Positions 1 to 8,034 are shown, numbered from the stretch's first letter. The stretch is 64,000 nucleotides of DNA from an uncultured Reyranella sp. (GCF_945957355.1 NZ_CAMFKM010000006.1:124001-188000), one strand, 5' to 3'. Notes: generated by a model not told the origin, from the sequence alone. Made by a program: numbers and translations.

Positions 1-491
1 GGCTTGCCCAGCACGTCGAGCAGCAGCGGGAACGGCTGCTTGAGGACAAACCTGATGGTCTTCTGGTTCGTCGCTTCCAGCGTATCCGTATCCGCCATCA
101 ACATCTTGCCCAACGGATCGCGCACCGCCCAGCGCTTCAGCGAGGCCACGCAATCCTCGGCCGTCACCGGGTTGCCGTCATGCCATTTCAGCCCGTCGCG
201 CAAAACGAAGGTCCAGGTGAGCTTGTCGGGACTGCTGTCGAAGCTCTCGACCATCTGCGGCTTGATCTCGCCCTTGTCGTTCATGGCGAAAAGCGTGTCG
301 AAGACATGGGTGCCGAAGGTCCGGGTGATCGCGGCCGTCGTCGCGTGCGGATCGAGGATCGTCACCTCGGATTCCAGGACCACCGTCAGCCCCTTGGCCG
401 CCCGCGCCTCGCGCGGCCTGATCAAAGACGCGCCCGCCAGGGCGACACCGCCTGCCAGTGCCGTCCGACGTCCAAAAACAGTGCTACGCAT
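1..491 (-). CDS. ABC transporter substrate-binding protein, family 5 (partial, N-terminal part only)
   Basis: The gene runs off the left edge, so only about 163 N-terminal residues are visible. The N-terminus has a twin-arginine-like signal (GRRTALAGG, then an Ala-rich stretch ending in AREA-like residues), so a periplasmic, possibly Tat-exported, protein is likely. The mature part has family 5 (DppA/OppA) wording: 'ILDPHATT', 'FDTLFAMNDKGEIKPQMVES', 'TFVLRDGLKWHDGNPVTAED'. This family binds peptides, nickel or other small ligands for an ABC importer. The ligand cannot be told, and the partner permease genes would lie outside the window. The ATG at 491 follows an AGGGAAA ribosome site. Confidence 0.88.
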   Translation of the reverse strand, partial: MRSTVFGRRTALAGGVALAGASLIRPREARAAKGLTVVLESEVTILDPHATTAAITRTFGTHVFDTLFAMNDKGEIKPQMVESFDSSPDKLTWTFVLRDGLKWHDGNPVTAEDCVASLKRWAVRDPLGKMLMADTDTLEATNQKTIRFVLKQPFPLLLDVLGK

Positions 492-552
492 GTGCAGGAT
501 TTCCCTTTGTCCCCAGGGCACCACCGTACCGGTGTTTCAGGTCAAACGAAAC

Positions 553-584
553 GGGCCGGCCTCTCCTTTCGGAGAGGCCGGCCC
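553..584 (-). terminator. Rho-independent terminator after the secreted-protein gene
   Basis: A perfect 14-bp GC-rich stem (553-566 with 571-584) closes on a TTTC tetraloop. On the minus strand it is followed by GTTTCGTTTG, a moderately T-rich tail. It lies 20 bases past the stop of the 604-1194 gene and ends that transcript before the next binding-protein gene. Confidence 0.8.
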
Positions 585-603
585 CCACCGTTTCGAAAGG
601 CGG

Positions 604-1194
604 TTACGCCGGGGACAGAATACGGCAGGTCACCCGATCGACGAACGTCGACACGGGCGGCCCGTAGACGGGGACACCCCAACGCTCGCCGGGGCCGGCC
701 GGAGAAAGGACCACGCGCGTGTCCTGGACCGGACGACCGCCGTTCGTAAAGGTGCAGCCCACGACCGGATCGACGACGCTTCCGCTGTTGTTGGTGACAT
801 AAACCACGGTCAACCAGTTCTGTTGCGGCACGGCCTGAAGCCACGGGCTGTCGATTACCACGACGGGCACCGTCGGACCGGCAGTGATGGGTACGGTCCC
901 CATCAGGTTGCCTCGCGGCCTCTGAACGACGACTTGGGTTGCCACCGACTGGGCGCTCGGATCGAACGCCTTGTCCGCCGGCGTCTTCGGCATAGCCGCC
1001 TGCTGTTGCGGGGTCTGATTGTCCTTGCTGACATTCTCGGGCGTCCAGACCTTTCCGGTCCGTTCGTCCTTGAACTGCGTCAGCCCGTTGGTCGAAACCC
1101 CAGCGCCGACCGTGCCAGGCGCCTGGGCAAACGCCGACGTCGAGGCGACGACGACCGAAGCGGCCAGCGTTGCCAGAAGAGCGGAGCGCTTCAT
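604..1194 (-). CDS. Secreted protein of unknown function (paralogue of 9981-10568)
   Basis: About 196 residues with a clear Sec signal peptide (MKRSALLATLAASVVVA, then AFAQA). I do not recognise a named domain. The body has a conserved WTPENV stretch, a VVVQRP segment, a 'YVTNNSG' strand and a C-terminal 'FVDRVTCRIL'. Two cysteines (in VGCTF and VTCRI) could form a disulfide. The same motifs occur in the same order in the protein at 9981-10568, so the two are paralogues. The ATG at 1194 was preferred over GTG/ATG codons just upstream because AGGAG lies 8 bases before it. It follows the CsbD gene by 12 bases, probably in one transcript, and ends at a strong terminator. Confidence 0.8.
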   Translation of the reverse strand: MKRSALLATLAASVVVASTSAFAQAPGTVGAGVSTNGLTQFKDERTGKVWTPENVSKDNQTPQQQAAMPKTPADKAFDPSAQSVATQVVVQRPRGNLMGTVPITAGPTVPVVVIDSPWLQAVPQQNWLTVVYVTNNSGSVVDPVVGCTFTNGGRPVQDTRVVLSPAGPGERWGVPVYGPPVSTFVDRVTCRILSPA

Positions 1195-1206
1195 GATCAT
1201 CACTCC

Positions 1207-1527
1207 TCACATATCCTTGATGCGGGACTTCTCCCAGGTGACGACCTGCGCCTCGGCTTCACTCTTCGAGATGCCGTAGCGGGCCTGGATCTTGCCGACC
1301 AACTGGTCGCGACGGCCCTCGATGGCGAGGAGGTCGTCGTCTGTGAGCTTGCCCCATTGCTCCTTCACGGCGCCTTTGGTCTGATTCCAGTTGCCCTTGA
1401 GCTTTTCCCAAAGCGTCTTGGCGTCGCTCTGAGCGGTCGTCTGGCCGGGCGTCTGCGCGTTGGCGACGAGCGGCAGTGACACGATGGCGAAGCCGGCGCA
1501 TGCGGCCAGCTTGACGATTGATCGCAT
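1207..1527 (-). CDS. CsbD-like stress protein with signal peptide
   Basis: A protein of 106 residues. Residues 1-24 form a Sec signal (hydrophobic core AACAGFAIVSLPLV, cleavage near ANA-Q). The mature part carries the CsbD-type helical pattern 'LKGNWNQTKGAVKEQWGKLTDDDL', then 'IEGRRDQLVGKIQARYGISK', typical of small CsbD/YjbJ proteins. These are usually cytoplasmic and stress-induced; an exported version is a known variant in Alphaproteobacteria. Its molecular role is unknown. The ATG at 1527 has AGGAGG six bases upstream. A GCAAC-N16-CGTT box at 1553-1577 suggests control by the EcfG sigma factors encoded nearby. Confidence 0.82.
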   Translation of the reverse strand: MRSIVKLAACAGFAIVSLPLVANAQTPGQTTAQSDAKTLWEKLKGNWNQTKGAVKEQWGKLTDDDLLAIEGRRDQLVGKIQARYGISKSEAEAQVVTWEKSRIKDM

Positions 1528-1552
1528 GGAGAACCTCCTGTTGGGACCTGGT

Positions 1553-1577
1553 AACGGGGCGGCCAAACCGAGGTTGC
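1553..1577 (-). promoter_or_regulatory. Candidate sigma-EcfG promoter of the csbD-like gene
   Basis: On the minus strand GCAAC (1577-1573), 16 bases and CGTT (1556-1553) stand 25 bases before the csbD-like ATG. The alphaproteobacterial stress promoter is GGAAC-N16/17-CGTT, so this has one mismatch in the -35 box. The support is its position, the gene type and similar boxes at 1800-1825 and 7305-7329. Confidence 0.45.
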
Positions 1578-1614
1578 CGGGGTCGTTTGAGGCCGACCCG
1601 GGCGCGACCCGCGC

Positions 1615-1764
1615 CTAAACCCAGAGCGATTTCAGGGCGAACGCGATCGGAATGACGATGATCATGGCGACGTAGAGGTCCATGAGTTCGCCCGCCAGTG
1701 GGCCATGGTCCGAACGATCCTGCGTCATGATGTTCGACGTTTCGGGCACTTGCTTGGACTTCAT
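1615..1764 (-). CDS. Small membrane protein, 49 residues
   Basis: A 49-residue protein with a polar N-terminal half (MKSKQVPETSN...) and one C-terminal transmembrane helix (about residues 28-46, LYVAMIIVIPIAFALKSL). I do not recognise the family. The ATG at 1764 has a GGAGGGG ribosome site; an upstream in-frame ATG at 1809 has none. It lies between the csbD-like gene and the kinase genes of the stress-response island, all on one strand, and has a near-consensus stress promoter 36 bases upstream. A stress-induced inner-membrane peptide is the simplest reading. Confidence 0.68.
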   Translation of the reverse strand: MKSKQVPETSNIMTQDRSDHGPLAGELMDLYVAMIIVIPIAFALKSLWV

Positions 1765-1799
1765 GATCCCCTCCACGATTGCCCCATCCTGAACAGATG

Positions 1800-1825
1800 A
1801 ACGCCGCAAAATCGTGCGGGGTTGC
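1800..1825 (-). promoter_or_regulatory. Candidate sigma-EcfG promoter of the 49-residue membrane protein gene
   Basis: On the minus strand GCAAC (1825-1821), 17 bases and CGTT (1803-1800) sit 36 bases before the ATG at 1764. One base differs from the GGAAC-N16/17-CGTT consensus. The same G-to-C change occurs in the box before the csbD-like gene. Confidence 0.42.
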
Positions 1826-1865
1826 AGCCGTCGCGCGGGATTCTTGGGGCGGTCTGTGGATGGCT

Positions 1866-4430
1866 TCAGCCCGACTTGCGTACAGTGTGGTCGAGGGCCT
1901 GCTGCAGGTCGATCGACGAATAAGGCTTGGAGATGAACTGGATTCCGTCGCCCTGCAGGCCCGGGCGGCTGTAGCCGCTGGCAATTACGACAGGCAGCGA
2001 CGGGTAGCGTTCCCGCACCTTTGTTGCGAGTTCTTCGCCGCTCATCCCCGGCAGGCCCACGTCGGTCACCAGAAGATCATAGCCCGCTTCATGTTCCAGC
2101 AGGTCCAGAGCGGCCTCGCCGCTGCCGACCCCGGATACCGAACATCCCAGCCGTTCCAGCATGTCCGTGGTCGACATGCGAAGCAGGACCTCGTCTTCGA
2201 CCAGCAGGACGCGCCTGGCCCCTCCCCCAGCGGCCGGCGGGGCGACCTCTTCCGAGGAAGCGTCGGGTTCCGGTGGGGATATGGGCCGCCGGTTTGCCAG
2301 CACGCTGCGCAATTTGGCTGAAAGCGCATCGCTGCTGTAGGGCTTGGCGATCATGGGATAACCCGACCGCGAATGGTCCGGGATCAGGCCGCGAGCGAAT
2401 CCGGACGTCAGGAGGACCGCGATTCCGGGCCGCAGGCGTTGCGCCAGTTGCGCCAGCTCGACGGCGGTAATCGTCCCAGGCATGACGATATCGGTGAACA
2501 GCAGGTCGAACGCGCAATCCCTCTCCAGGATCGCCGCCGCAACATCGGGATCCTCGGCAGCCTCCACCCGATACCCCCAGCCCTTCAGCATGTCGACGAC
2601 GGCCCGCCGGACGTCTTCGCTGTCCTCCACAACGAGGATTCGCTCGCTGCCGCTCACGGCGCTGGCTGGGTCAGCCGCTTCTTCGACGACCGGATCCTCG
2701 GTTCGCGGCAGATAGAGCTTGATGCTGGTGCCCTGTCCAATCGCGCTGTCGATGCGGATATGGCCATTCGACTGGCGCACGAAGCCGTAGACCATGCTGA
2801 GGCCGAGGCCCGTGCCCTTGCCGTCGCCCTTCGTCGTGAAGAATGGATCGAACGCCTGCGCCGCAATCTCGGGCGGCATGCCGGTACCGGTGTCGCTGAC
2901 GTCGACCAGGACATACGGACCGGGCGTCACTTCGGGATGAAGGGCGGCATAGCGGCGGTCGAGGGTGGCGTTCGAGACTTCCACCCGAACCGTGCCACCG
3001 TCGGGCATGGCGTCGCGAGCATTGATGGCCAGATTGAGGATGGCGTTCTCGAGCTGGCCCGCGTCGATCCTGGCGTTCCATGGATTCTCGGCAATCTTGA
3101 GCTCGATGGCGATGCGCTCGCCCAGCGAGTGGCGCATCAGGTCGGCAAGGTCGCCGACCAGCCTGGCGATGTTAGTGGGCTGCGGCGTGAGCGGCTGACG
3201 CCGTGCGAAGGCCAGGAGCTGCTGGGTGAGCCGCGCGCCGCGATCCGCCGCCGCCGTCGCGCTCTGCACGCGCGACAGCATCGCGGCATTCTCGGCGGCC
3301 TCGCCCTTCAGCAGATCGAGGTTCGCGCGAATGACCTGCAGGATGTTGTTGAAGTCGTGTGCCATGCCACCGGTGAGCTGGCCGGTGGCTTCCATTTTCT
3401 GGCCCTGCCGAAGGGCAGCCTCGTCACGCAGCTTCTCGGTAATGTCGACGCATCGCACCACGGCGCCACCGCCCGACATCTCGCCACGGTAGATCTCGTA
3501 GTCACGACCGTCATGCGCAACCCGGACCACGGCCGGCCCCCTGGCGGGAGTCGTGGCGAGGTCGAGCGGCAGGAGCAGCGCACGGGTCGCGGGTGAGCGG
3601 TCCGAGAGCAGTTGATCCAGGGTTGGTGGCGCCTGCTTGCCCGGCTCCCATTGCGCCAGCCTGGCGAAGGCCTCGTTCCACGCCACGACACGCCGCTCCC
3701 CGTCGATCACGAAGATCGGATCGCGCAGGCTCTCCAGGGTCGCCTGGAGGAGGCGCGACCGGCCGGCGAGAGCATGCTGGCTGCGCTCCAGGCGGCCGGC
3801 GCCGCGAACGATGATGTAGATGCCGACGATCAGGCAGACGAACGCTCCGCCCATCACGAGCAGACCGGCCATGTCCGCCTGTTCCTGCTCCGATCGCAGG
3901 GCCGTGAGGCGCCGCGCCAGCAGGAGCCTCTGCCCTTCGACGAGAGCATCGCTCAGCAGCCTGACCTGGCTGAGCATCGCCCGGCCTGCGCCCGTCCGGT
4001 CGAGCGCGAGGGCCGCCTCGCGACCATTGAGCTGATACGCGCCGACCGTAGCGTTCAGCTGGTCGAATTTCTGAGTCGTAACGCTGCGGAATTCATCGAA
4101 CTGCCGCGTGGTATCGGGATCGTCCGCCACGGCGGCCTCGAGCTGGCGCATGCTCGATTCGATCCTGAGGCGCGCGCGCTCATAGGGCTCCAGGCTCGAG
4201 ACATCGCCGGTCAGCAGAAAACCGCGCAGCCCGATCTCGGCATCTTGCACGGCGATCACCATCTCCCGCATCAACGCCATCGTCTCGTAGTTGGCCACGA
4301 CCAGGCGCTGTTGCCGCGCCGCCGACTTGGAATGCGTGAAGGCCAGCATGAGGCCTGTCGCGATCAGCACGGCGAGGATGATTCCGGCGATGACCCCGGT
4401 CGAACGTGCCGATCGCAGGAGGCTAGGCAT
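1866..4430 (-). CDS. Membrane hybrid histidine kinase with CHASE3-like sensor and two receiver domains
   Basis: The protein has 854 residues. TM1 (about 12-32) and TM2 (about 188-208) flank a CHASE3-like four-helix sensor facing the periplasm. A PAS-like segment follows (about 222-335). The kinase core has the H-box GGMAHDFNN with phosphoacceptor His358, N-box 'LENAILNLAINARDAM', G1 'DTGTGMP', F-box DPFF and G2 'GKGTGLGLS', so catalysis looks intact. Two receivers follow, with Asp647 (FTDIVMPG) and Asp790 (VTDVGLPG), each with its acidic pair and Lys. Its ATG lies 8 bases inside the end of the upstream kinase gene, so the two are translationally coupled. It probably feeds phosphoryl groups to, or drains them from, the neighbouring PhyR system. 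Confidence 0.9.
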   Translation of the reverse strand: MPSLLRSARSTGVIAGIILAVLIATGLMLAFTHSKSAARQQRLVVANYETMALMREMVIAVQDAEIGLRGFLLTGDVSSLEPYERARLRIESSMRQLEAAVADDPDTTRQFDEFRSVTTQKFDQLNATVGAYQLNGREAALALDRTGAGRAMLSQVRLLSDALVEGQRLLLARRLTALRSEQEQADMAGLLVMGGAFVCLIVGIYIIVRGAGRLERSQHALAGRSRLLQATLESLRDPIFVIDGERRVVAWNEAFARLAQWEPGKQAPPTLDQLLSDRSPATRALLLPLDLATTPARGPAVVRVAHDGRDYEIYRGEMSGGGAVVRCVDITEKLRDEAALRQGQKMEATGQLTGGMAHDFNNILQVIRANLDLLKGEAAENAAMLSRVQSATAAADRGARLTQQLLAFARRQPLTPQPTNIARLVGDLADLMRHSLGERIAIELKIAENPWNARIDAGQLENAILNLAINARDAMPDGGTVRVEVSNATLDRRYAALHPEVTPGPYVLVDVSDTGTGMPPEIAAQAFDPFFTTKGDGKGTGLGLSMVYGFVRQSNGHIRIDSAIGQGTSIKLYLPRTEDPVVEEAADPASAVSGSERILVVEDSEDVRRAVVDMLKGWGYRVEAAEDPDVAAAILERDCAFDLLFTDIVMPGTITAVELAQLAQRLRPGIAVLLTSGFARGLIPDHSRSGYPMIAKPYSSDALSAKLRSVLANRRPISPPEPDASSEEVAPPAAGGGARRVLLVEDEVLLRMSTTDMLERLGCSVSGVGSGEAALDLLEHEAGYDLLVTDVGLPGMSGEELATKVRERYPSLPVVIASGYSRPGLQGDGIQFISKPYSSIDLQQALDHTVRKSG

Positions 4431-6150
4431 TTGCCGGCTCGTCCGCGGCAGGCATCGGAAAGACGACGATTACCCTGTTGCCGCCCTCGGGCATGCGTTC
4501 GATGGTGACCTCGCCGCCCAGCTGCATGGCCAGTCCGCGGATCAAGGTGAGGGCAAAGCCACCCTTCGCGTCTGGGATCGGTGCGCCACCATCCCGGGCA
4601 ACGCCATTGTCCTCGATGACGAGCTGGACCTCCTCGCCGCGCTCACTCGTCTCGATGCGGACTTCCGGCGTGGCCGCCTTGCTGAAATCATGGGTGAGCG
4701 CAATGCTCACGGCTTCCGTGACGATCAGGCCGATGGGAATGGCCGTGTCCGGACCAACCGCCATGATCGGCGCGCGGATGTGATAGCGCGGCGCCTGATG
4801 GCCGAGCGGCCTGCGGCCAACCGATATCTGCCGCACGAGATCGCTGATGAACTGCTGGAAGTCGACCAGCGACCAGCTCGACCGCTCGTAGAGATGGCGG
4901 TGCAGAATCGACAGCGTAAGAACGCGGTTCTGCGCATCGCCGAAGAAGCGCCGGATGCGCGGCGACCTGATCTCGCCGGCCTGGAGGTTGAGCAGGCTCG
5001 ATATCATCTGCAGGTTGTTCTTCACCCGGTGATGGATCTCGCGAAGCATGTGGTCGCGCTGCTCCAGGTTGGCCCGCAGGGCGGCCTCGCGGCTGGCGAT
5101 GGCTTCCGCCATCGCCGTCACGCCCGCCCCGACCGAGGCCATTTCGGGACTCCATGGTCGTGGCGGCGACAGGGTGATGTTTTCCCCGCGAGCGACCTTG
5201 TCGGCAAAATCCTGGATATAGCGGAGAGGCCGGACACACCAGCGGTCGGCACCAAACCAGATCACCAGCAGCACGACCAGCGACGCGACCACGACGAGGA
5301 AAAACGGCGCCCAGGCTCCGGCAAAAGCCAGCGCAGAGTCGCCGACCGGTGCCGACACCACGGCAAAAAGAGCGTTGCCGCCAACCGGCCGGACACGAAA
5401 TTCGTAGAACGAGCCGTCCTGTCCGAAGTCGGAGAACCTGACCTGGCTGCCGGTCAGGACCTCGGCCAGCCGTGCCGGCACCGGCAGCCGCCGCATTGCC
5501 GTTGCATCGCCCCCGATGGGGGCCCCCGACCGATCGACCACGGCCACGGCAGTCCCGCCAGTGCTGTCCGCCTGGGCGGCCGCCTGCGCCAGCGCTCTCA
5601 ACGAGATGCCCATGGCGCACATGCCGCGAAACGCGCCGTCGCGAATGATGGGAATGGCGATAGGAATGATTGCGTTCGGGGTGATGCGGCTGGCGATCGT
5701 ATCGCCGATGACGAGTTCCGTGGCGGGCCGCACCTTCTGGAAGACATCGCGATCGGCGAATGACATGCCGACAGCCTTGGGGTCACTTGCGCATCGTGCA
5801 ATGCCCTGTTCGCCAGTCACAAGTGCGGTCGAATACTGACCGGGGTATGCGGCGAGCACCTTCGACAGATAGCTCCCGCACTGTGCAATGGCGGACGCGG
5901 GCGGATCGTTCGATGCGCTCTGCTCGATGGACTTGTCGGCACAAGCAGCCGACAGGAGGCGCCGCGACGCCTCGAAGAGGCTGGCATAGCGCGCCACCGC
6001 CAGGTCGGATACCGAGCCCAGCGCGGCAACCCGCTGCGCGGCATCGGCCTCCTCCTGGCGTTCAGCCTGCCAAGCCGCCACCCCGAGTACAGGCAGCAAG
6101 GCCAGCGCAACGAGCGTGACGAGCTTGGAGCGAAGCGACCATCGCGCCAC
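4423..6150 (-). CDS. HisKA_2 sensor kinase with degenerate ATP-binding boxes
   Basis: The protein has 575 residues: TM1 (8-28), a periplasmic Cache-like sensor (about 30-280), TM2 (about 282-302), a HAMP-like linker and a HisKA_2 core with 'LREIHHRVKNNLQMISSLL' (His373/His374). This dimerisation type pairs with PhyR in many Alphaproteobacteria. The catalytic domain is odd. The N-box reads GLIVTEAVSIALTHDF, where the family has NEL-TNA, so both Asn are lost. G1 is DNGVARD instead of DNGVG, and G2 is GGFALTL instead of GLGL. ATP binding may be weak or absent. The gene starts 14 bases after the phyR stop. It may act as an inactive regulator or partner of the hybrid kinase; a diverged active kinase cannot be excluded. 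Confidence 0.88.
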   Translation of the reverse strand: MARWSLRSKLVTLVALALLPVLGVAAWQAERQEEADAAQRVAALGSVSDLAVARYASLFEASRRLLSAACADKSIEQSASNDPPASAIAQCGSYLSKVLAAYPGQYSTALVTGEQGIARCASDPKAVGMSFADRDVFQKVRPATELVIGDTIASRITPNAIIPIAIPIIRDGAFRGMCAMGISLRALAQAAAQADSTGGTAVAVVDRSGAPIGGDATAMRRLPVPARLAEVLTGSQVRFSDFGQDGSFYEFRVRPVGGNALFAVVSAPVGDSALAFAGAWAPFFLVVVASLVVLLVIWFGADRWCVRPLRYIQDFADKVARGENITLSPPRPWSPEMASVGAGVTAMAEAIASREAALRANLEQRDHMLREIHHRVKNNLQMISSLLNLQAGEIRSPRIRRFFGDAQNRVLTLSILHRHLYERSSWSLVDFQQFISDLVRQISVGRRPLGHQAPRYHIRAPIMAVGPDTAIPIGLIVTEAVSIALTHDFSKAATPEVRIETSERGEEVQLVIEDNGVARDGGAPIPDAKGGFALTLIRGLAMQLGGEVTIERMPEGGNRVIVVFPMPAADEPANA

Positions 6151-6164
6151 GGCTCTGCTCGGGC

Positions 6165-6983
6165 TCAGATCGATACGGTATCGAGAGCCTGTGCGATCGC
6201 CGCGCGAAGAAGGTCAGGATCGAACGGCTTGGAGATCACGAAAGCCGGCTCCACCTGCTTTCCGGTCAACAGACGCTCGGGGAAGCCCGTCACGAAGATC
6301 ACCGGGACGGACATCGACTTCATGATCTGGTTCACGGCGGAGATGCCGCTGTCGGAGCCGCGAAGCTGGATATCGGCCAGCACGAGGTGCGGCGAATGCT
6401 TCTTGGCGAGCTCGATGGCGGCCTTTTCGGTCGCGGCGATGCCCACGACCTCGTGGCCGGCGTTGCGCACGATGTCGGCAACGTCGAGCGCGATGACGGC
6501 CTCGTCCTCGATGACGAGAATGCGAACCGAGGCGACACGCTGGAGTTCCCGGCGCGCTTCCTCGAGGCTGCGCTCGGCGGCGTCGACGCTGACGCCCAGA
6601 ATATGGGCCGCATCGCCCACGGTGAAGCCTTCCAGCACCGTCAGGAGCAGGACCTGACGCTGCATCGGTGCCATTTCGGTGAGCGATTCCTTCAGGCGGC
6701 CGCGGACGCTTTCGCCGTCGCTTGCCGCCTCCTCCAGATCGCCGAACGGCTGACGAAGCCGATGGAACAGGGCAAACACGCCGAGCTTGGTGTCTTCGGC
6801 CCCGGCGATGAGCTCCGGCTGCTCAACGGCGACCTCGGCGCAAAGGCGAACCCATTCATCGCCGCGCTGCTGCGAACCGGTAACCGCCCTCGCATACCGA
6901 CGCAGGAAGGGCAGCGTCCTCGTGATCGCCTCGGACACCTTCTTCGAAGCTACCTGCTCATCAGCCACGTCGTTCTCCCTCAT
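6165..6983 (-). CDS. phyR: PhyR, sigma-like anti-anti-sigma response regulator
   Basis: The protein has 272 residues. Residues 1-150 resemble an ECF sigma factor (a region-2-like helix set near LPFLRRYARAV, region 4 at 'VLEGFTVGDAAHILGVSVDAAERSL'). Residues 153-270 form a receiver with phosphoacceptor Asp204 in LADIQLRGSDSG and Lys in ISKPFDPD. When phosphorylated, PhyR binds NepR through its sigma-like domain and frees EcfG, turning on the general stress response. The ATG at 6983 has TTGGAG upstream; the frame stays open further but without a ribosome site. Two kinases follow it in the same operon. NepR and two sigma genes lie divergently on the other side. Confidence 0.95.
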   Translation of the reverse strand: MRENDVADEQVASKKVSEAITRTLPFLRRYARAVTGSQQRGDEWVRLCAEVAVEQPELIAGAEDTKLGVFALFHRLRQPFGDLEEAASDGESVRGRLKESLTEMAPMQRQVLLLTVLEGFTVGDAAHILGVSVDAAERSLEEARRELQRVASVRILVIEDEAVIALDVADIVRNAGHEVVGIAATEKAAIELAKKHSPHLVLADIQLRGSDSGISAVNQIMKSMSVPVIFVTGFPERLLTGKQVEPAFVISKPFDPDLLRAAIAQALDTVSI

Positions 6984-7123
6984 CGCTCCAACAACCTTGC
7001 CGCAGGCCGGCGCGGTACAAGGCCTACAGTACGCCGCGGGCGCCTGCAGACAACTCACTATTGCACTATCACCAGTGGCCAGGCCCAATTCGACGCTGCC
7101 CCGCGTCCGGCCCTGCAAAATGC

Positions 7124-7154
7124 TTGCGGACGGGATCCAGACTCCCGTCCGCAA
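7124..7154 (-). terminator. Rho-independent terminator of the 27-residue peptide gene
   Basis: A perfect 12-bp stem (7124-7135 with 7143-7154) has a 7-base loop. On the minus strand it is followed by GCATTTTGC. It begins 32 bases after the stop of the tiny gene at 7187-7270 and separates that transcript from phyR. Confidence 0.72.
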
Positions 7155-7186
7155 TTTCCGACTGCCTGTCCCCTGTTATCTCGTCC

Positions 7187-7270
7187 TCAATGGAGCCAGC
7201 CCAACACCCACATCAGCAGCAGCACCGGGATCGGTACCCCCAAAAGCCAAAGGATTGCCGCGCGTCCCAT
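7187..7270 (-). CDS. 27-residue hydrophobic membrane peptide
   Basis: A complete very short gene: ATG at 7270, GAGGA seven bases upstream, and a stop at 7187. The peptide (MGRAAILWLLGVPIPVLLLM plus WVLGWLH) is one membrane helix with a central PIP kink and a positive N-terminus. Tiny one-helix proteins with a 'LLWLLGVPIPI' core are, from memory, common in Alphaproteobacteria and usually unannotated; this is recall, not a search. It has its own stress-type promoter 35 bases upstream and its own terminator, which argues strongly that it is real. Its role is unknown; a membrane stress peptide is an inference. Confidence 0.75.
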   Translation of the reverse strand: MGRAAILWLLGVPIPVLLLMWVLGWLH

Positions 7271-7304
7271 ACAGTCCTCGTCATGGCATGAATGTCGGCA
7301 GCAC

Positions 7305-7329
7305 AACGCATGACAGCCTTGCTGGTTCC
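7305..7329 (-). promoter_or_regulatory. Sigma-EcfG (general stress response) promoter
   Basis: On the minus strand GGAACC (7329-7324), 15 bases and CGTT (7308-7305) match the GGAAC-N16-CGTT stress promoter exactly. It stands 34 bases before the ATG of the 27-residue peptide gene and between phyR and the first ecfG gene. This is the clearest stress promoter in the window. Confidence 0.72.
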
Positions 7330-7436
7330 ACACCAACCGATTGCGGCGCTCCGTGCGGAAAAGAGCAGCCTGTCTCCGGGCCGCTATCGAGATTCGCCCT
7401 TTCACCGTCGCGACGTCATCCCCAAATGGAGAAACG

Positions 7437-7901
7437 ATGAAAGAAGAGATCGTCGCACTCCTCCCCGATCTTCGTGCGTTTGCACGCTTCATGTGTCGCG
7501 AGCGCGAGGCGGCCGACGATCTCGTGCAGAACACCATTCTCGCCGCTCTCGACAAGCAGACGCAGTTCACGCCGGGCACCAATCTCAAGGGCTGGCTCTT
7601 CACCATCATGCGTAACCGTTTCTATTCCGATCTCAGGACCCAGCGTCGCCGCCCACTGACGATCGACAGTGAGGCAGCGGCGCCGTTGCCCGCGGTGGAC
7701 AATCCCGAAGCGACGATGGCCTTGAAGGAACTCTCCACGGAACTGTGGAAGCTCAACCCCCAATCGCGTGAAGCCCTGGTGTTGATCGGCGCGGGCGGCT
7801 TCTCCTACGAAGAAGCCGCCGCGTTGTGCGGCTGTTCGGTTGGCACCCTGAAGGCACGCGTCTCCCGCGCACGGAAGTATCTCTCAGAAAAGCTCCAGTA
7901 G
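7437..7901 (+). CDS. ecfG: ECF sigma factor, EcfG type (first copy)
   Basis: The protein has 154 residues with both sigma domains: region 2 (about 5-70; 'ADDLVQNTILAALDKQTQF', then 'NLKGWLFTIMRNRFYSDLR') and region 4 (about 95-150; 'LVLIGAGGFSYEEAAALCGC', then GTLKARVSRARKYL). This is the EcfG/ECF15 pattern, the sigma factor held by NepR and freed by phosphorylated PhyR. The ATG at 7437 has GGAGA five bases upstream; a longer frame starting at 7341 has no such support. It is compact, with no C-terminal extension. A second EcfG lies 133 bases downstream on the same strand. Confidence 0.9.
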   Translation: MKEEIVALLPDLRAFARFMCREREAADDLVQNTILAALDKQTQFTPGTNLKGWLFTIMRNRFYSDLRTQRRRPLTIDSEAAAPLPAVDNPEATMALKELSTELWKLNPQSREALVLIGAGGFSYEEAAALCGCSVGTLKARVSRARKYLSEKLQ

Positions 7902-8034
7902 AGACGTTCGAAAGAGTCTCCGGAACCGTTTCCGCTTATATTCCAATCACTTAGCAGATTCATCCATTCTTGTGTAACCAAACCGGGACGCGGGCATTCA
8001 TTCACCACAGGACGCAACTTTCCGGAGATTGCCA

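Noticed and set aside
7922..7927. GGAACC upstream of the second ecfG as a stress -35 box
   Set aside because: No CGTT follows at 16 or 17 bases; only half of the promoter is present.
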